This document shows, in pieces, positions 14,025 through 25,541 of a stretch of DNA of 64,000 bases. The DNA comes from Palaemon carinicauda (Eukaryota > Arthropoda > Malacostraca > Decapoda > Palaemonidae), in the NCBI RefSeq assembly GCF_036898095.1, contig NC_090729.1, positions 64,574,670-64,638,669 of the forward strand, read 5' to 3'. The notes beneath the pieces were generated by a model. The model was not told the origin of the DNA and made no database searches. It saw nothing but the letters and a program-made list of their open reading frames with translations. The stretch's first letter is position 1; each line of letters starts with the position of its first letter. The translations under genes and the position numbers were made by a program.

Positions 14025-14868
14025 TTTATGGTAGGCCTACATTGTACAGGCATTATTGTTCATGGTAAGCAAGCCCTGAATAGTACATGTACCATAATTA
14101 TGGTACACCTTTCAACCCTGCATACAATGTTTATCAGTTTTTTTTTTAAAGTGATAAAAGGACAATGAAACTGTTAAATTTGTAACTGACCAAGCAATGA
14201 AACGTGTCACAGATGTGACCAACATATCAGAAACGACTTTGTTTCAGATTTGCGAGGAAAATTGGGTCAAGGCTATTAAGCATACTGATAACATTGTAAA
14301 GGAAGACATGAAAAATGACTTCTGTATTAACTAATTCATTTTATCTTTTGTGATAGAACTAACTTCATCTGACGAAGAGTCACCATAACCACGTTTGCTA
14401 AACGGAACCTTTGTTGTAAAAATAATTTCCATCAATTGAATAAATTCTAAAACAATACAATCACCAATGTAAACATACTATACTAAACTTAGTTGATTAA
14501 ATCCTTTTATGATCATGTTGAATGAACAACAAATCTCTTTATTTCTTTTTAATTTTCTCATTTCAATTTTGTTAAATATCATTCAGCTAGTATTTAATTT
14601 TGCAAAAAATACACGGCATTATTTTATGTATTTTGGAATCAAAATTATATAAATTTTCCGTTATTTTACTCTTCTACAAAAGCTTAGTTGATTGATTTCG
14701 ATCATCGCCCTCCTAATTTATTTCTATAGAATATCATATCAATAGTTTTTAGTACCAATTTAATGATGGCTGAGTTACTATAATTGGGCTACTTTTGAAC
14801 CAACTGCCGCTACTTTTGAGGCTTTGCACCGCGGTTTGAATGTCAAGTTATTTGGCAACCCTGGTCAC
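13476..14868. mobile_element. hAT-like non-coding element (MITE candidate)
   Basis: The left end CAGTGTTGCCAAACC and the reverse complement of the right end CAGGGTTGCCAAAT match the common hAT terminus CAGNGTTGCCAA. The motif TTGGGCTACTTTTGAAC recurs near both ends (about 13,509 and 14,785). ATGGTCAG (13,471) and CTGGTCAC (14,864) match at 6 of 8 positions and could be a worn 8-bp target duplication. The interior has no transposase and includes a (GA)n array. Confidence 0.5.
13958..14021. repeat. (GA)n microsatellite
   Basis: Perfect GA array of about 64 bp. Confidence 0.97.
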
Positions 14869-14884
14869 AGACTGGTCATGAACT

Positions 14885-16530
14885 TTGTATCCAGAAGCAG
14901 GCAGGCACTGCAGGAACCTCTACAAGGATGCAGACTGCGACTCTGATCGCTGTGCGTCATACCAAAATCGACGTACCCACATTTTCACCACCGTTGGCCT
15001 TCGCACCACCGACGTTGAAGACCCAACCATGATAGATTATCTTATCAAATGCAGCTGCAAGGGGTGTGGAATTGCCTCTACCAAGATTCATAAATACTAC
15101 TGGGCCTCGAAATCAGCTACCAGGGTAGTTACTACACCCCCTCCCAAGAGAAGGAAAAGTCCTGAACGTCCTTCGCCAGCGCCAGTACCATCCCCACCAC
15201 CGCCACTGATGACACCATGGACTGAGAGCACAGACTCGTCCTTGTCTGTTCCTACAACTCCCCAGCAGTCTTCTGCAGCCGCAGTCATCACTTCAACCAC
15301 CGTGCCTGAGTCCTCCAATGCCATGGAGACCAAACAGGGGGCCCACTCCACGGACTGCAATTGCAGAGATTGCCTTACGATACTCCTGCAAGAAGCCCCC
15401 TTCTATTGCAGTGAACATCCCAGCTACAGAGCCTAAGAAACATCTGCCAAAGTTTCGGCTCTCACATCCGGACAACGAACTTCCCTACGCTTCTGTTGCT
15501 GCCATGGCTAATTTGCTGCCATGGCTAATAAGCCAGGCATGCAACTCACTGCCAGACCCAACAGGAAAGGTGATTTTATCATCTACCCCAAGGACATTGA
15601 GACAGCCAGATTTCTCCAAGAAGACCCAACTCTCACGCTGCTGGATCCTGCTTTTATCAGGAAGAAAGCTGTCATCACAAGGTATGCTGTCACGATGCCT
15701 ATCACCATTGCAATGTCGTGCAGCAACATAGACTGTGCTGTTCGCTGCATGAGAAAAGACACCATCCCAGTTCGACGCCTCATTGCCACCTTCATCGGTC
15801 CAGTTCCCTCCAAACTGGATCTAGGATTCTGGGGAGCTTTCCCCATCGAGGAATATACTCCTGAGCCCCTTCAATGTTATAGATACCAACGTTTTGGCAA
15901 TCACAAAGAAGAATGCAGAGGACCCATCATCTGGGGTGTCTGCAGCCAGCAACACTGCACAGAAGTGTGCATAAAAGCCCACAAAGAAGGACGACACACC
16001 ACATCCAAGTGCCCTTAATGTTCCAGGCCACACCATGCTTGGAATAAGCGCTGCCCAGAACGTCTCAAGAAGATTGCAGCTATGAAGAATACATCCTCTT
16101 CAAACCAAAAGAAACCAGCACCAATCCAACCACCCAAAGACCAGCGACCCCCTCGCCAGAGAAGACAGCACAAGCAAGCCATTGCTCCTGCGCCTGCACA
16201 GGCTACTGCTCCTCATAAGGACCACAACGCTCTGCGACTGCTCCTCACAAGGACCAGCAACTACCTGCAACTGCTCCTCATAAGGACCAGCACCGACCTG
16301 GAACTGTTCCTCATAAGGATCAGCAATGACCTGAAACTGCTCATCATAAGGGCCAGCAACGACCCTCATCCTCAATCCCATCCCATACCTTGGCTCAAGA
16401 AATTGAGTCTCTCACCTTACAAGACCTTATACCTATCGCCTTCCAGATCCTCACCAGAGTCCCCACCTTCCTGTAGCTCCTGCAACAATTCCACTTTCCA
16501 GCCACTCAGCAGGGATAAGCCTCTTTGCTT
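14885..16530 (+). pseudogene. gag: Family-G non-LTR gag (ORF1), three-frame remnant
   Basis: ORF1 proteins of I-like elements coat the element RNA. Here a first frame (14,885-15,436) holds DYLIKCSCKGCG and DCNCRDCLTIL, and a second (15,318 onward) holds ELPYASVAAMA. A third (15,521-16,018) holds the RNA-binding core and a zinc-knuckle set: C-Y-R-Y-Q-R-F-G-N-H-K-E-E-C (second Cys is Tyr), GVCSQQHC and, after a stop at 16,017, CSRPHHAWNKRCPERL. The HHAWN/HHAYN motif recurs in the copies at 28.6, 33.8 and 48.8 kb. A degenerate tandem segment encoding repeated PHKD-type units lies at about 16,200-16,360. At least two frameshifts and one stop prevent a full product. No ORF2 follows. Confidence 0.85.
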
Positions 16531-16892
16531 AAACCTACTCCTATTCTCTACTACTGCAGAATACTTCCCTCCTCTCCCAGTCTCTCCTACTTACTGGGAC
16601 TTGCTGCTATCAACACTTTTTCTCTAACTAAAACTTTTCATTCGTGGACCTAAAAAGGAGTCTCCTTTTTCGGGTTACTTGTCTTCTTTTCATGTCCTTG
16701 TCAAATCCCTCTTTGATCATCCATCCTCTAGCCTTTTCCTGTTCCAGTACCCTTTCTAATCCGACCTTTCCTTTTTAATATAGCAATTTTTGGCTCCTTT
16801 TGGAGTTCTCCTACTTCTAGATTAATATCCTCTTACGGGCTGTCAAGGACAAGAGCCTGTGTCATGCTACATGAATGAACGAACGAATGAAC
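16530..16892 (+). mobile_element. Family-G 3' UTR with (GAAT)n tail
   Basis: TAAACCTACTCCTA, CCCAGTCTCTCCTACTTACTGGG and AACTAAAACTTTTCATT parallel 38,355-38,465 of the longer copy. The end TTACGGGCTGTCAAGGACAAGAGCCTGTGTCATGC is followed by ATGAATGAACGAACGAATGAA (16,871-16,892), a tetranucleotide tail typical of non-LTR 3' ends. The same end appears on the minus strand at 39,445-39,500. Confidence 0.75.
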
Positions 16893-17190
16893 CACTCCGT
16901 GTATTTCTTTTTGAGGAGTTCAGAATAATTTCTGCTCCTGATTATTGTTATCTTTAATACATCCTTAACACTTCCCAAATGGGAGTTACAGTCTTGCTAT
17001 ATCAGGTTTGTTGAGTGCGAGAATGTTGGCACTATATTCCTCCAGGGCCAGATCCGGGAATAAGAGCTGAGATATGTTCCTAGAATTATTTCCCACAATC
17101 ATTGTTATATCTTAAAAAAATAGCACTTTTCTGGCGCATTTTGGTAGTTCAACATCAGAAATGGCAACCCTGCTCACCACTCGACCTTAG
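16893..17190. other. No gene seen
   Basis: Short spacer. GGCAACCCTG at about 17,163 looks like another hAT right end, without a partner I can define. Confidence 0.4.
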
Positions 17191-17192
17191 CC

Positions 17193-18736
17193 CAGCGTTA
17201 CCAACAGTAGGGACATGTCCCTAAATATAGGGAAATTTTAAATTTTTGAAGGTTTGTAGTGACGGTCAGGTAAAATAGCTGGAAATGTAGGGACTTTTGG
17301 GCTCTACAAGAAGATATCTCTTATTTTTTCATTTATTAATTAATTAATGATGCCAGCATATCAGTTGGTAAGAATAATCCACTCATGACAAGATTCAAAC
17401 AAAATGCTGATGAAAGATTTTGCAATAAGATGCATATTGCTGCAAGCAAAGTGCAGCTACTTTGCATAGAAATAGAAATGATCTGATTCGTAACATAACA
17501 CCATATTTTAGCCATAGTTACAAAAGACAATCAGAATTATTTGAATTGCAATAATACCTATCAGCAGAGAGAGCAAAAATTCTTAGACCGGCTGAAACAC
17601 AATGGCTCGCTTTACAAATGCCTATGGAACGTATTTTTAATCAATGAGCAGTGTTGAAATTACCTTTGTTTCTAAGCTCAAGTGGAGGATAAACTAGTGT
17701 CAGCTGATCTTATAAAGAAAGATCTCTACAACCCATTTACTAAAGCACATCTCGCATTCATGAATTATACTTTACCCTATTTCAATCAGCTTTCTTTCAA
17801 AGTAAGCTTAGTCTCATTAACGTTCTCCTAGGAGAGAGCTTGAGAAAAACTAAACTCTTATGCAAAAACTTCATCAAGCCACAGTATTTAAATGAAATGT
17901 CCAAAATTGATCCTTTTAGCTCAACTCATCTGCTTCCTATAAATAATATGTGTTTAGGATCTAAATGCGAGAATATTCTTTCAACAGAGTCAAAGGGACT
18001 GAAATTTGCAGTTATAGATAAATTCAGGCATTATTTGGTGAAATTAAGAAAAGGTTACCATTATTTGATCCCCTATTCACTGAAATGAAATTAGCAAATA
18101 CAGCAGTAATACTAGATCCAAATACTAGGGACAAGTGGATACTTTGATGGCAAAGTATAGCCATTTGTTAAGAGTCAAGAAATATCATAGATAATGGGTG
18201 GGGCGATGTCGTAGCTACCTGCCCATTTTAGTGTTGATGTGACTGAAATGTTGAAAAAGAAGAGTGATTAAGAGTTTTGGTCTTATCTAAAGAATTTCTC
18301 TGATCAATGTGTATTTAGCAATATTTTCTTCCTTGCAAAATTAATTATAACTTTACTGCATTAAAAGACAGAGTAAAAGGATTTTTTTTTCAGTCAAGGT
18401 AGATTCCAGGACCAAGAAACGTAACAGAATGGGACAAGGCTAAAATTTGTTTGTCAATTCAAATTTGGAAGCTAGAGATAAATCCTGATTAGATTTTGCT
18501 AATCTTAAAGCAGAATTCTTTTGAGGTTTGTTTCTATGTAATCCCATCTAGGTTATCAGTAAATAATATTCAAGTAGAAGTTCTGTTTCAATAAGTTTGA
18601 CCAGCCTTATTATTATGACTACTTATTTAATTACGGAAGGGACAACATGAGAACATTTTCTTGTTAATGTAGGGACATTTTGATGAATCCGTTAGTATTT
18701 TTCAAGCAATAATGGAGGTTTTAGTAGGCAACACTG
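17193..18736 (+). mobile_element. Decayed hAT-superfamily DNA transposon
   Basis: The left end CAGCGTTACCAACAGTAGGG and the right end (reverse complement CAGTGTTGCCTACTAAAA) have the CAGNGTT form of hAT termini. The flanking octamers CCTTAGCC (17,185-17,192) and CCTCAGTC (18,737-18,744) agree at 6 of 8 positions, as expected of a worn 8-bp target duplication. A transposase remnant lies inside. The element is about 1.54 kb, shorter than an autonomous hAT, so part is deleted. Confidence 0.7.
17690..18110 (+). pseudogene. hAT transposase fragment
   Basis: Across two frames the translation reads NPFTKAHLAFMNYTLPYFNQLSF, then (ORF 17,840-18,088) FIKPQYLN, IDPFSSTHLLPINNMCLG and ESKGLKFAVIDKFRHYLV. 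This order resembles the middle of hAT transposases of the zinc-finger MYM/DUF4371-type group (YLxFLxxVLPxFxxxN, FLKPxYL, xxLPLxxIYLG). I judge this from family memory. Stops and a frameshift at about 17,830 inactivate it, and the catalytic region is not preserved. Confidence 0.6.
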
Positions 18737-18839
18737 CCTCAGTCTTGCATCTTGTGTAACCAACGTCTCCTGCTTCAGTTCTTTTTGAGCAGAATCACGT
18801 GTGCATTTATATTTACAAGTTAATATACTGTAGATATGT

Positions 18840-19200
18840 GATTACCTTCAGTACTGTGCAAGGAAGGATGCCAATGTATCAGGAGTTGGTAATGTTTCAA
18901 GACTACGTAGAACTGCGTACAAAATTGGTTAATGGTCGTTGTATAAAATATGTTCACTTGATTAATCTTAAATTGTATACATATTGCCCAATACAGTATT
19001 GTATAGTATTGTTTATTGTGTGTGGTGAGTTGTCAAATATTCAAGTTGTCCGAACGAAAACAGCGAACACTTAGAGTACAGTACAATTAAACTTCAGCCT
19101 ATTGTAGTGATAGTGTTGTACATATATCACAGTAATATACATTACAGTATCTGCGAGTGTGATACAGTATTACTAGATAGGACTATTCCAGTTATGTTGT
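18840..19200. repeat. Dispersed repeat, copy of 58,615-58,900
   Basis: GGTTAATGGTCGTTGTA, GGTGAGTTGTCAAATATTCAAGT and the following TAAACTT, AGTGATAG and ACAGTAT blocks occur in the same order at about 58,630-58,900 with moderate divergence. Its class is unknown. Confidence 0.6.
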
Positions 19201-19301
19201 AATATTACAAGTGTTTGATGACTACTGAGTAAAATTATAGTTCCATTTAGTGCAACGACTGCTGTAGTATTACGTACTGTACTGAAGCCTTACCATGTCC
19301 A

Positions 19302-19371
19302 TGTTGTTGTTGGGGTATTAAAGCCAACACTTGTTGTTGGCACGGGCCTTTCCCTTGGTTGGCCCGTAGGT
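19302..19371 (-). repeat. Fold-back repeat segment, inverted relative to 59.5 kb
   Basis: This is nearly a perfect reverse complement of 59,509-59,578. The shared core on the + strand here is AGCCAACACTTGTTGTTGGC followed by ACGGGCCTTTCCCTTGG. Confidence 0.8.
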
Positions 19372-20246
19372 GATCATCATTTCCAGAACATGGTTTGTAC
19401 ATGTGCATATGTACTGAACACTTACTAATATGTGTTAATATAATGACAAACTACTTATACTGTGATAAAAACAATATTAGGCAGTACTTAGTGGGTTAAC
19501 CATCTGAGCGTAGACAATGGACAGTGTGTTGTTAGGTTAGGGGTTATTCCACCGTAGAGCAGCGAATATTTATGAGATTTTACTCCTCTGATAACTAACA
19601 CGTTTCTATTCAGATTGAAGGTTTGTGAACTACATCATCATCGGAGTCTTTAACAGGTTGTTTGTGCCTTGAGTGGTCAAGTGCTCCTTCTCTTCCGCTG
19701 CTGACCTTTGCTTAAATGGTGTAGAGGGAGACTTTCACGGAACAACAAGTTCCAACAAAAATATTTAAAAAAAAAAATTACATGACCCAAAACTACTTTT
19801 AATATAATATAAAGATAGCAAAATTGGCTTATAGCGAAAAAAAAATAAGATTATCATGTAATGACATTTTTTTTTATTTCGCATCCATTTCTTCAGTGTC
19901 GTAAGAAAGTACAGATTTTGTGTCGAATTCTCCAAAGTGTACTTTCGTATCCTTATTAGATGTAAGAATATACATATATATGACATTACACTGTACAGTC
20001 AGGAATCTAATTTGCCCTCTAACACCATACCATTGTAATTATCCCATTATAGGAAAAGCACACAAGTGCTTTTTACCCGATAAAAGATAATGTCCGAAAC
20101 AGATAAGATCCTTCAAAATGATAGTCCACAAAACATCAAACTGTATTTTAAACATTAAAATTCACGAAAGAGTATTTTTATGGAAATATTTAATAGTTAC
20201 CAAATAACATTGCCTAATATTCATTGGAACAATATTATGATATGAA
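19372..20246. other. No gene seen
   Basis: AT-rich sequence; the 73-aa minus frame at 19,765-19,986 has no recognised domain. Confidence 0.45.
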
Positions 20247-20290
<44 letters not shown>

Positions 20291-20297
20291 TAATAAT
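20247..20297. repeat. (AAT)n microsatellite
   Basis: About 16 AAT units with one interruption. Confidence 0.95.
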
Positions 20298-20439
20298 TTC
20301 ACATCAAAACAGTTTTCTATCTATTTATATGAAGTGTTTATTTCCTAGTCTTCTCACTTCCCAGTTCCTCGTTGCTCTCTCCACAACACCATTCTGCTTT
20401 AGATAATTCATTATAATTAGTTACACAGACAGCTTCACA

Positions 20440-21060
20440 GCTTGCATATCTAATTGGGGTTTCCAAATTCCCTATTTCTAAATCTCATGAACTCATTACT
20501 GTTAAGAATATGCTCAGTAGTATCCTCTGCCTCCCTACACAATACATAAAGCCACAAAGCCTATCATTATCATTCCTGTTTCTATAATTGTCTTTTCATT
20601 TTAGCATATTTAACCTTTCTTTCATAACTATTATGGCTTCATTAATGCTAGGTTCCCCTATGTAATCTCTTCTACCATTATTATTCATAAACCTCAATTT
20701 GGTCAACTCTGCTTTCTTCTTTTTTTCTATTATTTTTCTTTTAATTTCATTTGCCACTACTTTCTATTTCTTTTTTGAGTTTTTGCTTTTTATACTTTCT
20801 TACTTCTTCTATTTCAATGTCATATTTATTGCATATTTATGATACTTTTTCCACAACATTACCCATATGGTTCTCTTATTTGATCTTCAACAACCTCCTT
20901 AACTAGCCGTTTGTCAACTGATGTTATGATGTTATGAAATAACGCCAACTCTTTACACTCTATTCTATTTCCCACTGGCCATATTCCTGTATATGCCATC
21001 AACCCCCAGTAAGGTGTGGTAGCAACCTGTTCAAACATTCCTTTCATGATTTCGTATTGT
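20440..21060 (-). pseudogene. C-terminal end of a non-LTR retrotransposon ORF2
   Basis: On the minus strand the frame at 21,047-20,859 reads VATTPYWGLMAYTGIWPVGNR, then LFHNIITSVDKRLVKEVVEDQ. After frameshifts, the segment near 20,560-20,450 reads REAEDTTEHILNSNEFMRF. The latter matches the CxxC...ExTxEHxLxxC zinc-finger-like tail that ends many non-LTR RT proteins, with Cys residues partly lost. A Lys/Glu-rich linker joins the two, as in related elements. This is a different family from family G. Several stops and shifts show it is dead. Confidence 0.7.
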
Positions 21061-21331
21061 CAACTTTCTAGTTCTTTCATTTCTTTTTCTTTTATTACAC
21101 CCCATGTCGAGATTTATTGCTTTGCTTTACCCACATTCTTTGTTACTGTTTTGTTTCGGTTTAATCTAAGTTGCAGAGAGAGAGAGAGAGAGAGATCTGA
21201 GTATTTCTTTCGCACCTCACATAAGAATCATAAATCTTTTATTGAAGATAAAAATCTGTAATTAAATTTTAGTTCCCTTTGACCAACATGTCTACCAACG
21301 GCTAACATTAAGAGGATCTGTTGTTCTGGAC

Positions 21332-21363
<32 letters not shown>

Positions 21364-21700
21364 AGAGTCTCTCCTTCGCTCTATCCGTCCAACCAAAATG
21401 TTTCAGTTATGGACAAACATTGCATCAGCCGCAGCAGCAGAAGGTCTACTGTATAAAGTACCACCAGTTCTAGAGGAACTGTTCACAGGAGCCACCGATC
21501 CATCCTTCCGTCCCGACCAGTTTTCATCCATTTTCATTCTTTTCATGTACTCTATAAGATAGCTTATTCAATTTTCATCATTGTTATCATCATTAGTAAA
21601 AGAGCAAATTTATTCATTTAAGAACAAATGGTAAAATAGAAAACGAACAGGTGAAATAAGAAGAAACATAGATAGCCAGAGGGGCACTCAGTAGAGAGCA
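21061..21700. other. Short (GA)n and A28 tract; otherwise nothing recognised
   Basis: A (GA)n array lies at 21,174-21,194 and an uninterrupted A28 run at 21,332-21,359. The A run follows no recognisable transcript, so a processed insertion cannot be shown. Confidence 0.5.
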
Positions 21701-21704
21701 GACT

Positions 21705-22345
21705 TATTCTCGACCTTTTGCTCGACCTTGACCTTTGAGTTTAATATGTATTAATTAGTGATGATTTTCATACACTCACATATCAATCGAGTTTGAAGTC
21801 TATCTGTCAAAACTTATGGTTGATTATGTGAATTGGACATTTTGCTGGACAATGACCTTGACCTTTGACCTTAACATTTATTAATTGGCGTTAATTTTCA
21901 TACACTTAAACATGAACAAAGTTTGAACTCTCTGTGACAATAATATCCAAACTTATGGCTGATTATGTGAATTTGACATTTCATTTGGCCATGACCTTGA
22001 CCTTTGACCTTAACATTTATTAATTGGCGTGACTTTTCCTTCACTCAAATATGAACCAAGTTTGAACTCTCTGTGACAATGATGTCCAAACTTATGGCTG
22101 AGTATGCGAATTGGACATATTGTTTGACAATGACCTTGACCTTTGACCTCATTATTTATTAATTGGCGTAAATTTTCATACACTCAAATATGAACCAAGT
22201 ATGAAGTCTCTGTGACAATGATATCTAAACTTATGGCTGATTACACGAATTGGACAGTTTGCTTGACCGTGAACTTGACCTTTGACCTTGACCTTCCAAA
22301 ATTTAATCATTTCCCGCTATTTACATAACAGTTAATCCCTGCAAG
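21705..22345. repeat. 139-bp tandem array with nuclear-receptor-like half-sites
   Basis: TGACCTTGACCTTTGACCT starts at 21,853, 21,992 and 22,131, with a one-base variant at 22,270, an exact 139-bp step. A shorter-spaced, more diverged copy lies at 21,723. The monomer continues with ATTTATTAATTGGCG, TTTTCATACACTCAAATATGAAC, GTTTGAACTCTCTGTGACAAT and CCAAACTTATGGCTGATTATG. Read on the minus strand, each carries AGGTCAAAGGTCA (direct repeat with one-base spacing) followed by AAGGTCA. The last copy has an extra GACCTT. No coding frame spans the array. Confidence 0.9.
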
Positions 22346-22499
22346 TTTCATGACTCCTTTTAAATTGGTTGTTAAAATACCATTAAAATATATTCACTTG
22401 ATGACCTCAATGTCTTCAAAGTTATAAGAGTTTTTACCCTTTTTATTTGTTCTATAGAATCAAACTTTTGAAGTATGCACACATATGCTAAAGAAACAC

Positions 22500-22501
<2 letters not shown>

Positions 22502-22575
<74 letters not shown>
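22502..22575. repeat. (GA)n microsatellite
   Basis: Perfect GA array of about 74 bp; the Ser/Leu open frames on it are artefacts. Confidence 0.97.
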
Positions 22576-22577
<2 letters not shown>

Positions 22578-22579
22578 AT

Positions 22580-23400
22580 GAGATAGCAAGTTCGCTTTGT
22601 CGAACATTCTGATGATCTTGATATGACTTTAAGAACATTGAGAATTACATAACCTTTTCCGGATACTGTATGTCTGTCTCATTGTGACCCATTGCCTCTC
22701 AGATCAGATATCTGAGATTCACTTGAGCATCAAACAAAAGAGAATAAGAAGAACTTGCCATATTGTATGGAACAATATTTTCTATATCATGAACATGAAC
22801 AATCTAATAATCTAATTGATATTATATCAATGATGGATTCTATGGACAAAAGCATTAATTGTTTTATAATACTTTTTATGTGCAATTTAATATTTTGATC
22901 ACACAATATCATCAATTAATGTAATGCAATCTAGATAAAATCATTTATCAATGCAATGCATATATTGATTTTATGAACAGAAATCAATTTATATCGAAAT
23001 GTGTAATGAAAAAGATGTAGGTTGAGTGAACACCTACAAAAGATAAGTTTTTATTCAAACCACATAAAATATTTCGAGCAACGTAAGGATTGACGTCATC
23101 AAGCATAGGTAATATTGTTATATGTTTACCTATTCCCGGATTTGGTAAGACCATATATATATTTTTTTTTGACTAATGATAGGAAAAGGTATTTGTATAA
23201 CTTAAATGAAAGAAGCAGTCATAAGTATTCTCATATTGATTAATCAGTGGTTAGACAATCTGGAATATCGGGAGATATATTTTTATTGGTTTATGTCTAA
23301 TATATATTTTTTTCATTTCATTTTAGCATTTTCTCATTACTTATTGAACGTACCTCGTATATATTATAGTGAAAAAAAGACTTTATTAACAATTTTTGAG
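22580..23400. other. No gene seen
   Basis: AT-rich sequence with one TGACGTCA at 23,091-23,098 and nothing else recognised. Confidence 0.45.
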
Positions 23401-23402
23401 TA

Positions 23403-23403
23403 C

Positions 23404-23447
<44 letters not shown>

Positions 23448-23466
23448 AGTAGTAGTAGTAGTAGTA
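23403..23466. repeat. (TAG)n microsatellite
   Basis: About 20 AGT/TAG units with one GAG interruption; a poly-Ser frame crosses it by chance. Confidence 0.95.
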
Positions 23467-23888
23467 AAGTCATTGATGTTTATCAGCCTTCCACTAGTTA
23501 CTGTACTAGAACATTCCTTTATACCCAGCATGTTGTTAATACTAAATGTTTCTTTTCTTTATAAAGATTTCTTCCATATATACGTTTCGGAACTATTTTC
23601 ATCAAACGAACACCAAGACACTCCACGTGAGAGTTTTTAATTAAAAGCCGCTTGTAGCCTTGAATTTTAATATAACCAATTTAAAAAGGAATTATAAAAT
23701 ATGATCAACTATGAGGGGGGAATTTTTCAAATAAGTTAAACATAAGATGAGATCCGCAAATTAAGCCAGTTTAATTTTGTTATCCTTTTATACGATATAA
23801 CCAAAATAACTATGAACATATCCTGAAAAGGAGTTAATAAGAGTTGAAAAAATCTGAATTATACATCTTGCATTAAACTTTGCTACGC
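23467..23888. other. No gene seen
   Basis: AT-rich spacer before the Ty3 copy 3 fragment. Confidence 0.45.
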
Positions 23889-23889
23889 A

Positions 23890-24540
23890 TAAAGCAAACC
23901 TAGTGAGCAAAGAAATGTCGGTTTTCTTCAAAAGATTGGGAGTCTAAGTGTGCCTCTCATCGGCACATTACCCCCATTCGAATGGAAAAGCAGAATCAGT
24001 GGTAAATAGTGCCAAAAGGATAATAAGTTCTAACACAGGGGAGGAGGGCAACCGAGGCTGTTATAAGGCCTCTCACACGATTCTGCAATACTTAAACACA
24101 CCTGTTCACGATACCAAGTCTCCTGCACAGCTGGCAACTGGGAGGCAGTTACAGGATGGCGTGCCTATGGCAAAGCAACATTACATTGTTGACAGGCTTA
24201 GGAACCAGACACTGAGTAAGCGCAAAATTTAAATGGTCACCAATAGAGAAAAAATTGGTGTTAGTCACACTACCTGGACAGAGATCCTTGGGAGTAGGGG
24301 CCAGCGTGAGGTTGCAAAACCAGGCAACAAATGAGTCCATACCGGGTTAGTGGTGGACTTCCATCCCCACCGGCAGTTCCGAATCAAGTTGGATGGCAGT
24401 GGATGTGTGTCGCTAAGGAACATCATGTATCTTTCAGCCACTAACGGACTCAACCTCTCACTCACCGTAAACCACCATTTTAACTCCATTGGAAGTGCCA
24501 CTGCCAGTAGGCCCTAAGAAGCAGCCTGGTTCTCCGACTA
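23890..24540 (+). pseudogene. pol: Ty3/gypsy integrase C-terminal fragment, copy 3
   Basis: VSKEMSVFFKRLGV, then (23,948-24,232) YPHSNGKAE, SAKRIISSNTG, LQYLNTPV, KSPAQLATGRQLQDGVPMAK align one-for-one with the intact polyprotein from its residue about 1090 onward. After a frameshift near 24,230 the tail FRIKLDGSGCVSLRN (about 24,380) matches YLVKLDGSGRLSLRN. Unlike the other two copies it keeps Glu at the third catalytic position (codon 23,993-23,995). Everything 5' of this point is absent. Confidence 0.85.
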
Positions 24541-24920
24541 CGTCATGGACAATGATAACGGGTAAAGTTATATGCGATTCTCCCCTTCATTGTACTTGTA
24601 ACTGTTTATTGTTCTTCGTTACCCTGCCAGTTACATTATACACAATTTATGCATGAATAATGTAATCGTGTGAAAATTTTAATTTTTTTTTTCGCTGCTA
24701 AAATCTATTCTAGTTATGTATAAAAGATGCTGAGTATTTTTATTTTCTTCTAAGTAGCATATTGATAACCATTTATTTTACGATATGTATTTTTGTCTTT
24801 GTTACTAAACCGATTGTTGTTTGATTTTTGCTAAATTACTGCATTCATATGTGATATTTTCATTTATGTATTAGCTAAGCATTTCATGTATATGCTCATA
24901 CTTTACTAAAAGTCTAGGGA
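24541..24920. other. 3' untranslated part of Ty3 copy 3
   Basis: AT-rich non-coding sequence between the pol remnant and a purine tract, comparable in length to 7,155-7,650 after copy 1. Confidence 0.45.
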
Positions 24921-24967
24921 GGGAGATTTAAGATTATAGTATATGTTCTCCGTACGTATGAAGGGAA

Positions 24968-25506
24968 CTAGGTAGTAGGTTGGCCAGGGCACCAGCCACC
25001 CATTGAGATACTACCACTAGAGGAGCTATGATGCCTTTTAAATAGCTAGACAGAACTACATTGAATCCTTCTCTCTGGTTACGGTTTATTCTCCCTTTGC
25101 CTACAGATACACCAAATAATCTGGCCTCAGTAAGAGTAGAAGAGACTTTTAGTTATGGTAAGCAGCTCTTCTAGGAGAAAGACACTCCAAAATCAAACCA
25201 TTGTTCTCTAGTCTTGGGTAGTGCCATAGCCTATGTACCATGGTCTTCTTCTAATTTTTAGGGTTAGAGTTCTCTTGCTTGAGGGTACACACTCGGGCAC
25301 ACTATTCTATCTTATTTCTCTTACTCTTGTTTTGTTAAAGATTTTATAGTTTATATAGGAAAGGCTTATTTCAATGTTATTCTTGTTCTTATATTTCTCT
25401 TGTAGCTTATTTCTATATTTCCTTTCCTCACTGGGCTATTTTCCCTGTTGGAATCCTTGGGCTTAGAGCATACCGCTTTTCCAACTAGGGTTTTAGCTTA
25501 CCAAGT

Positions 25507-25541
<35 letters not shown>

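Noticed and set aside
13769..14053. Leu/Ser or Arg/Glu repeat frames at 2.2, 13.8, 22.4 kb
   Set aside because: They come from (GA)n/(TC)n arrays.
21332..21359. A28 run as the tail of a processed pseudogene
   Set aside because: No transcript-like or coding sequence precedes it and no target duplication is visible.
21853..22295. CRISPR-like array
   Set aside because: The 139-bp period with repeats and 'spacers' alike conserved is a satellite, and the genome is eukaryotic.
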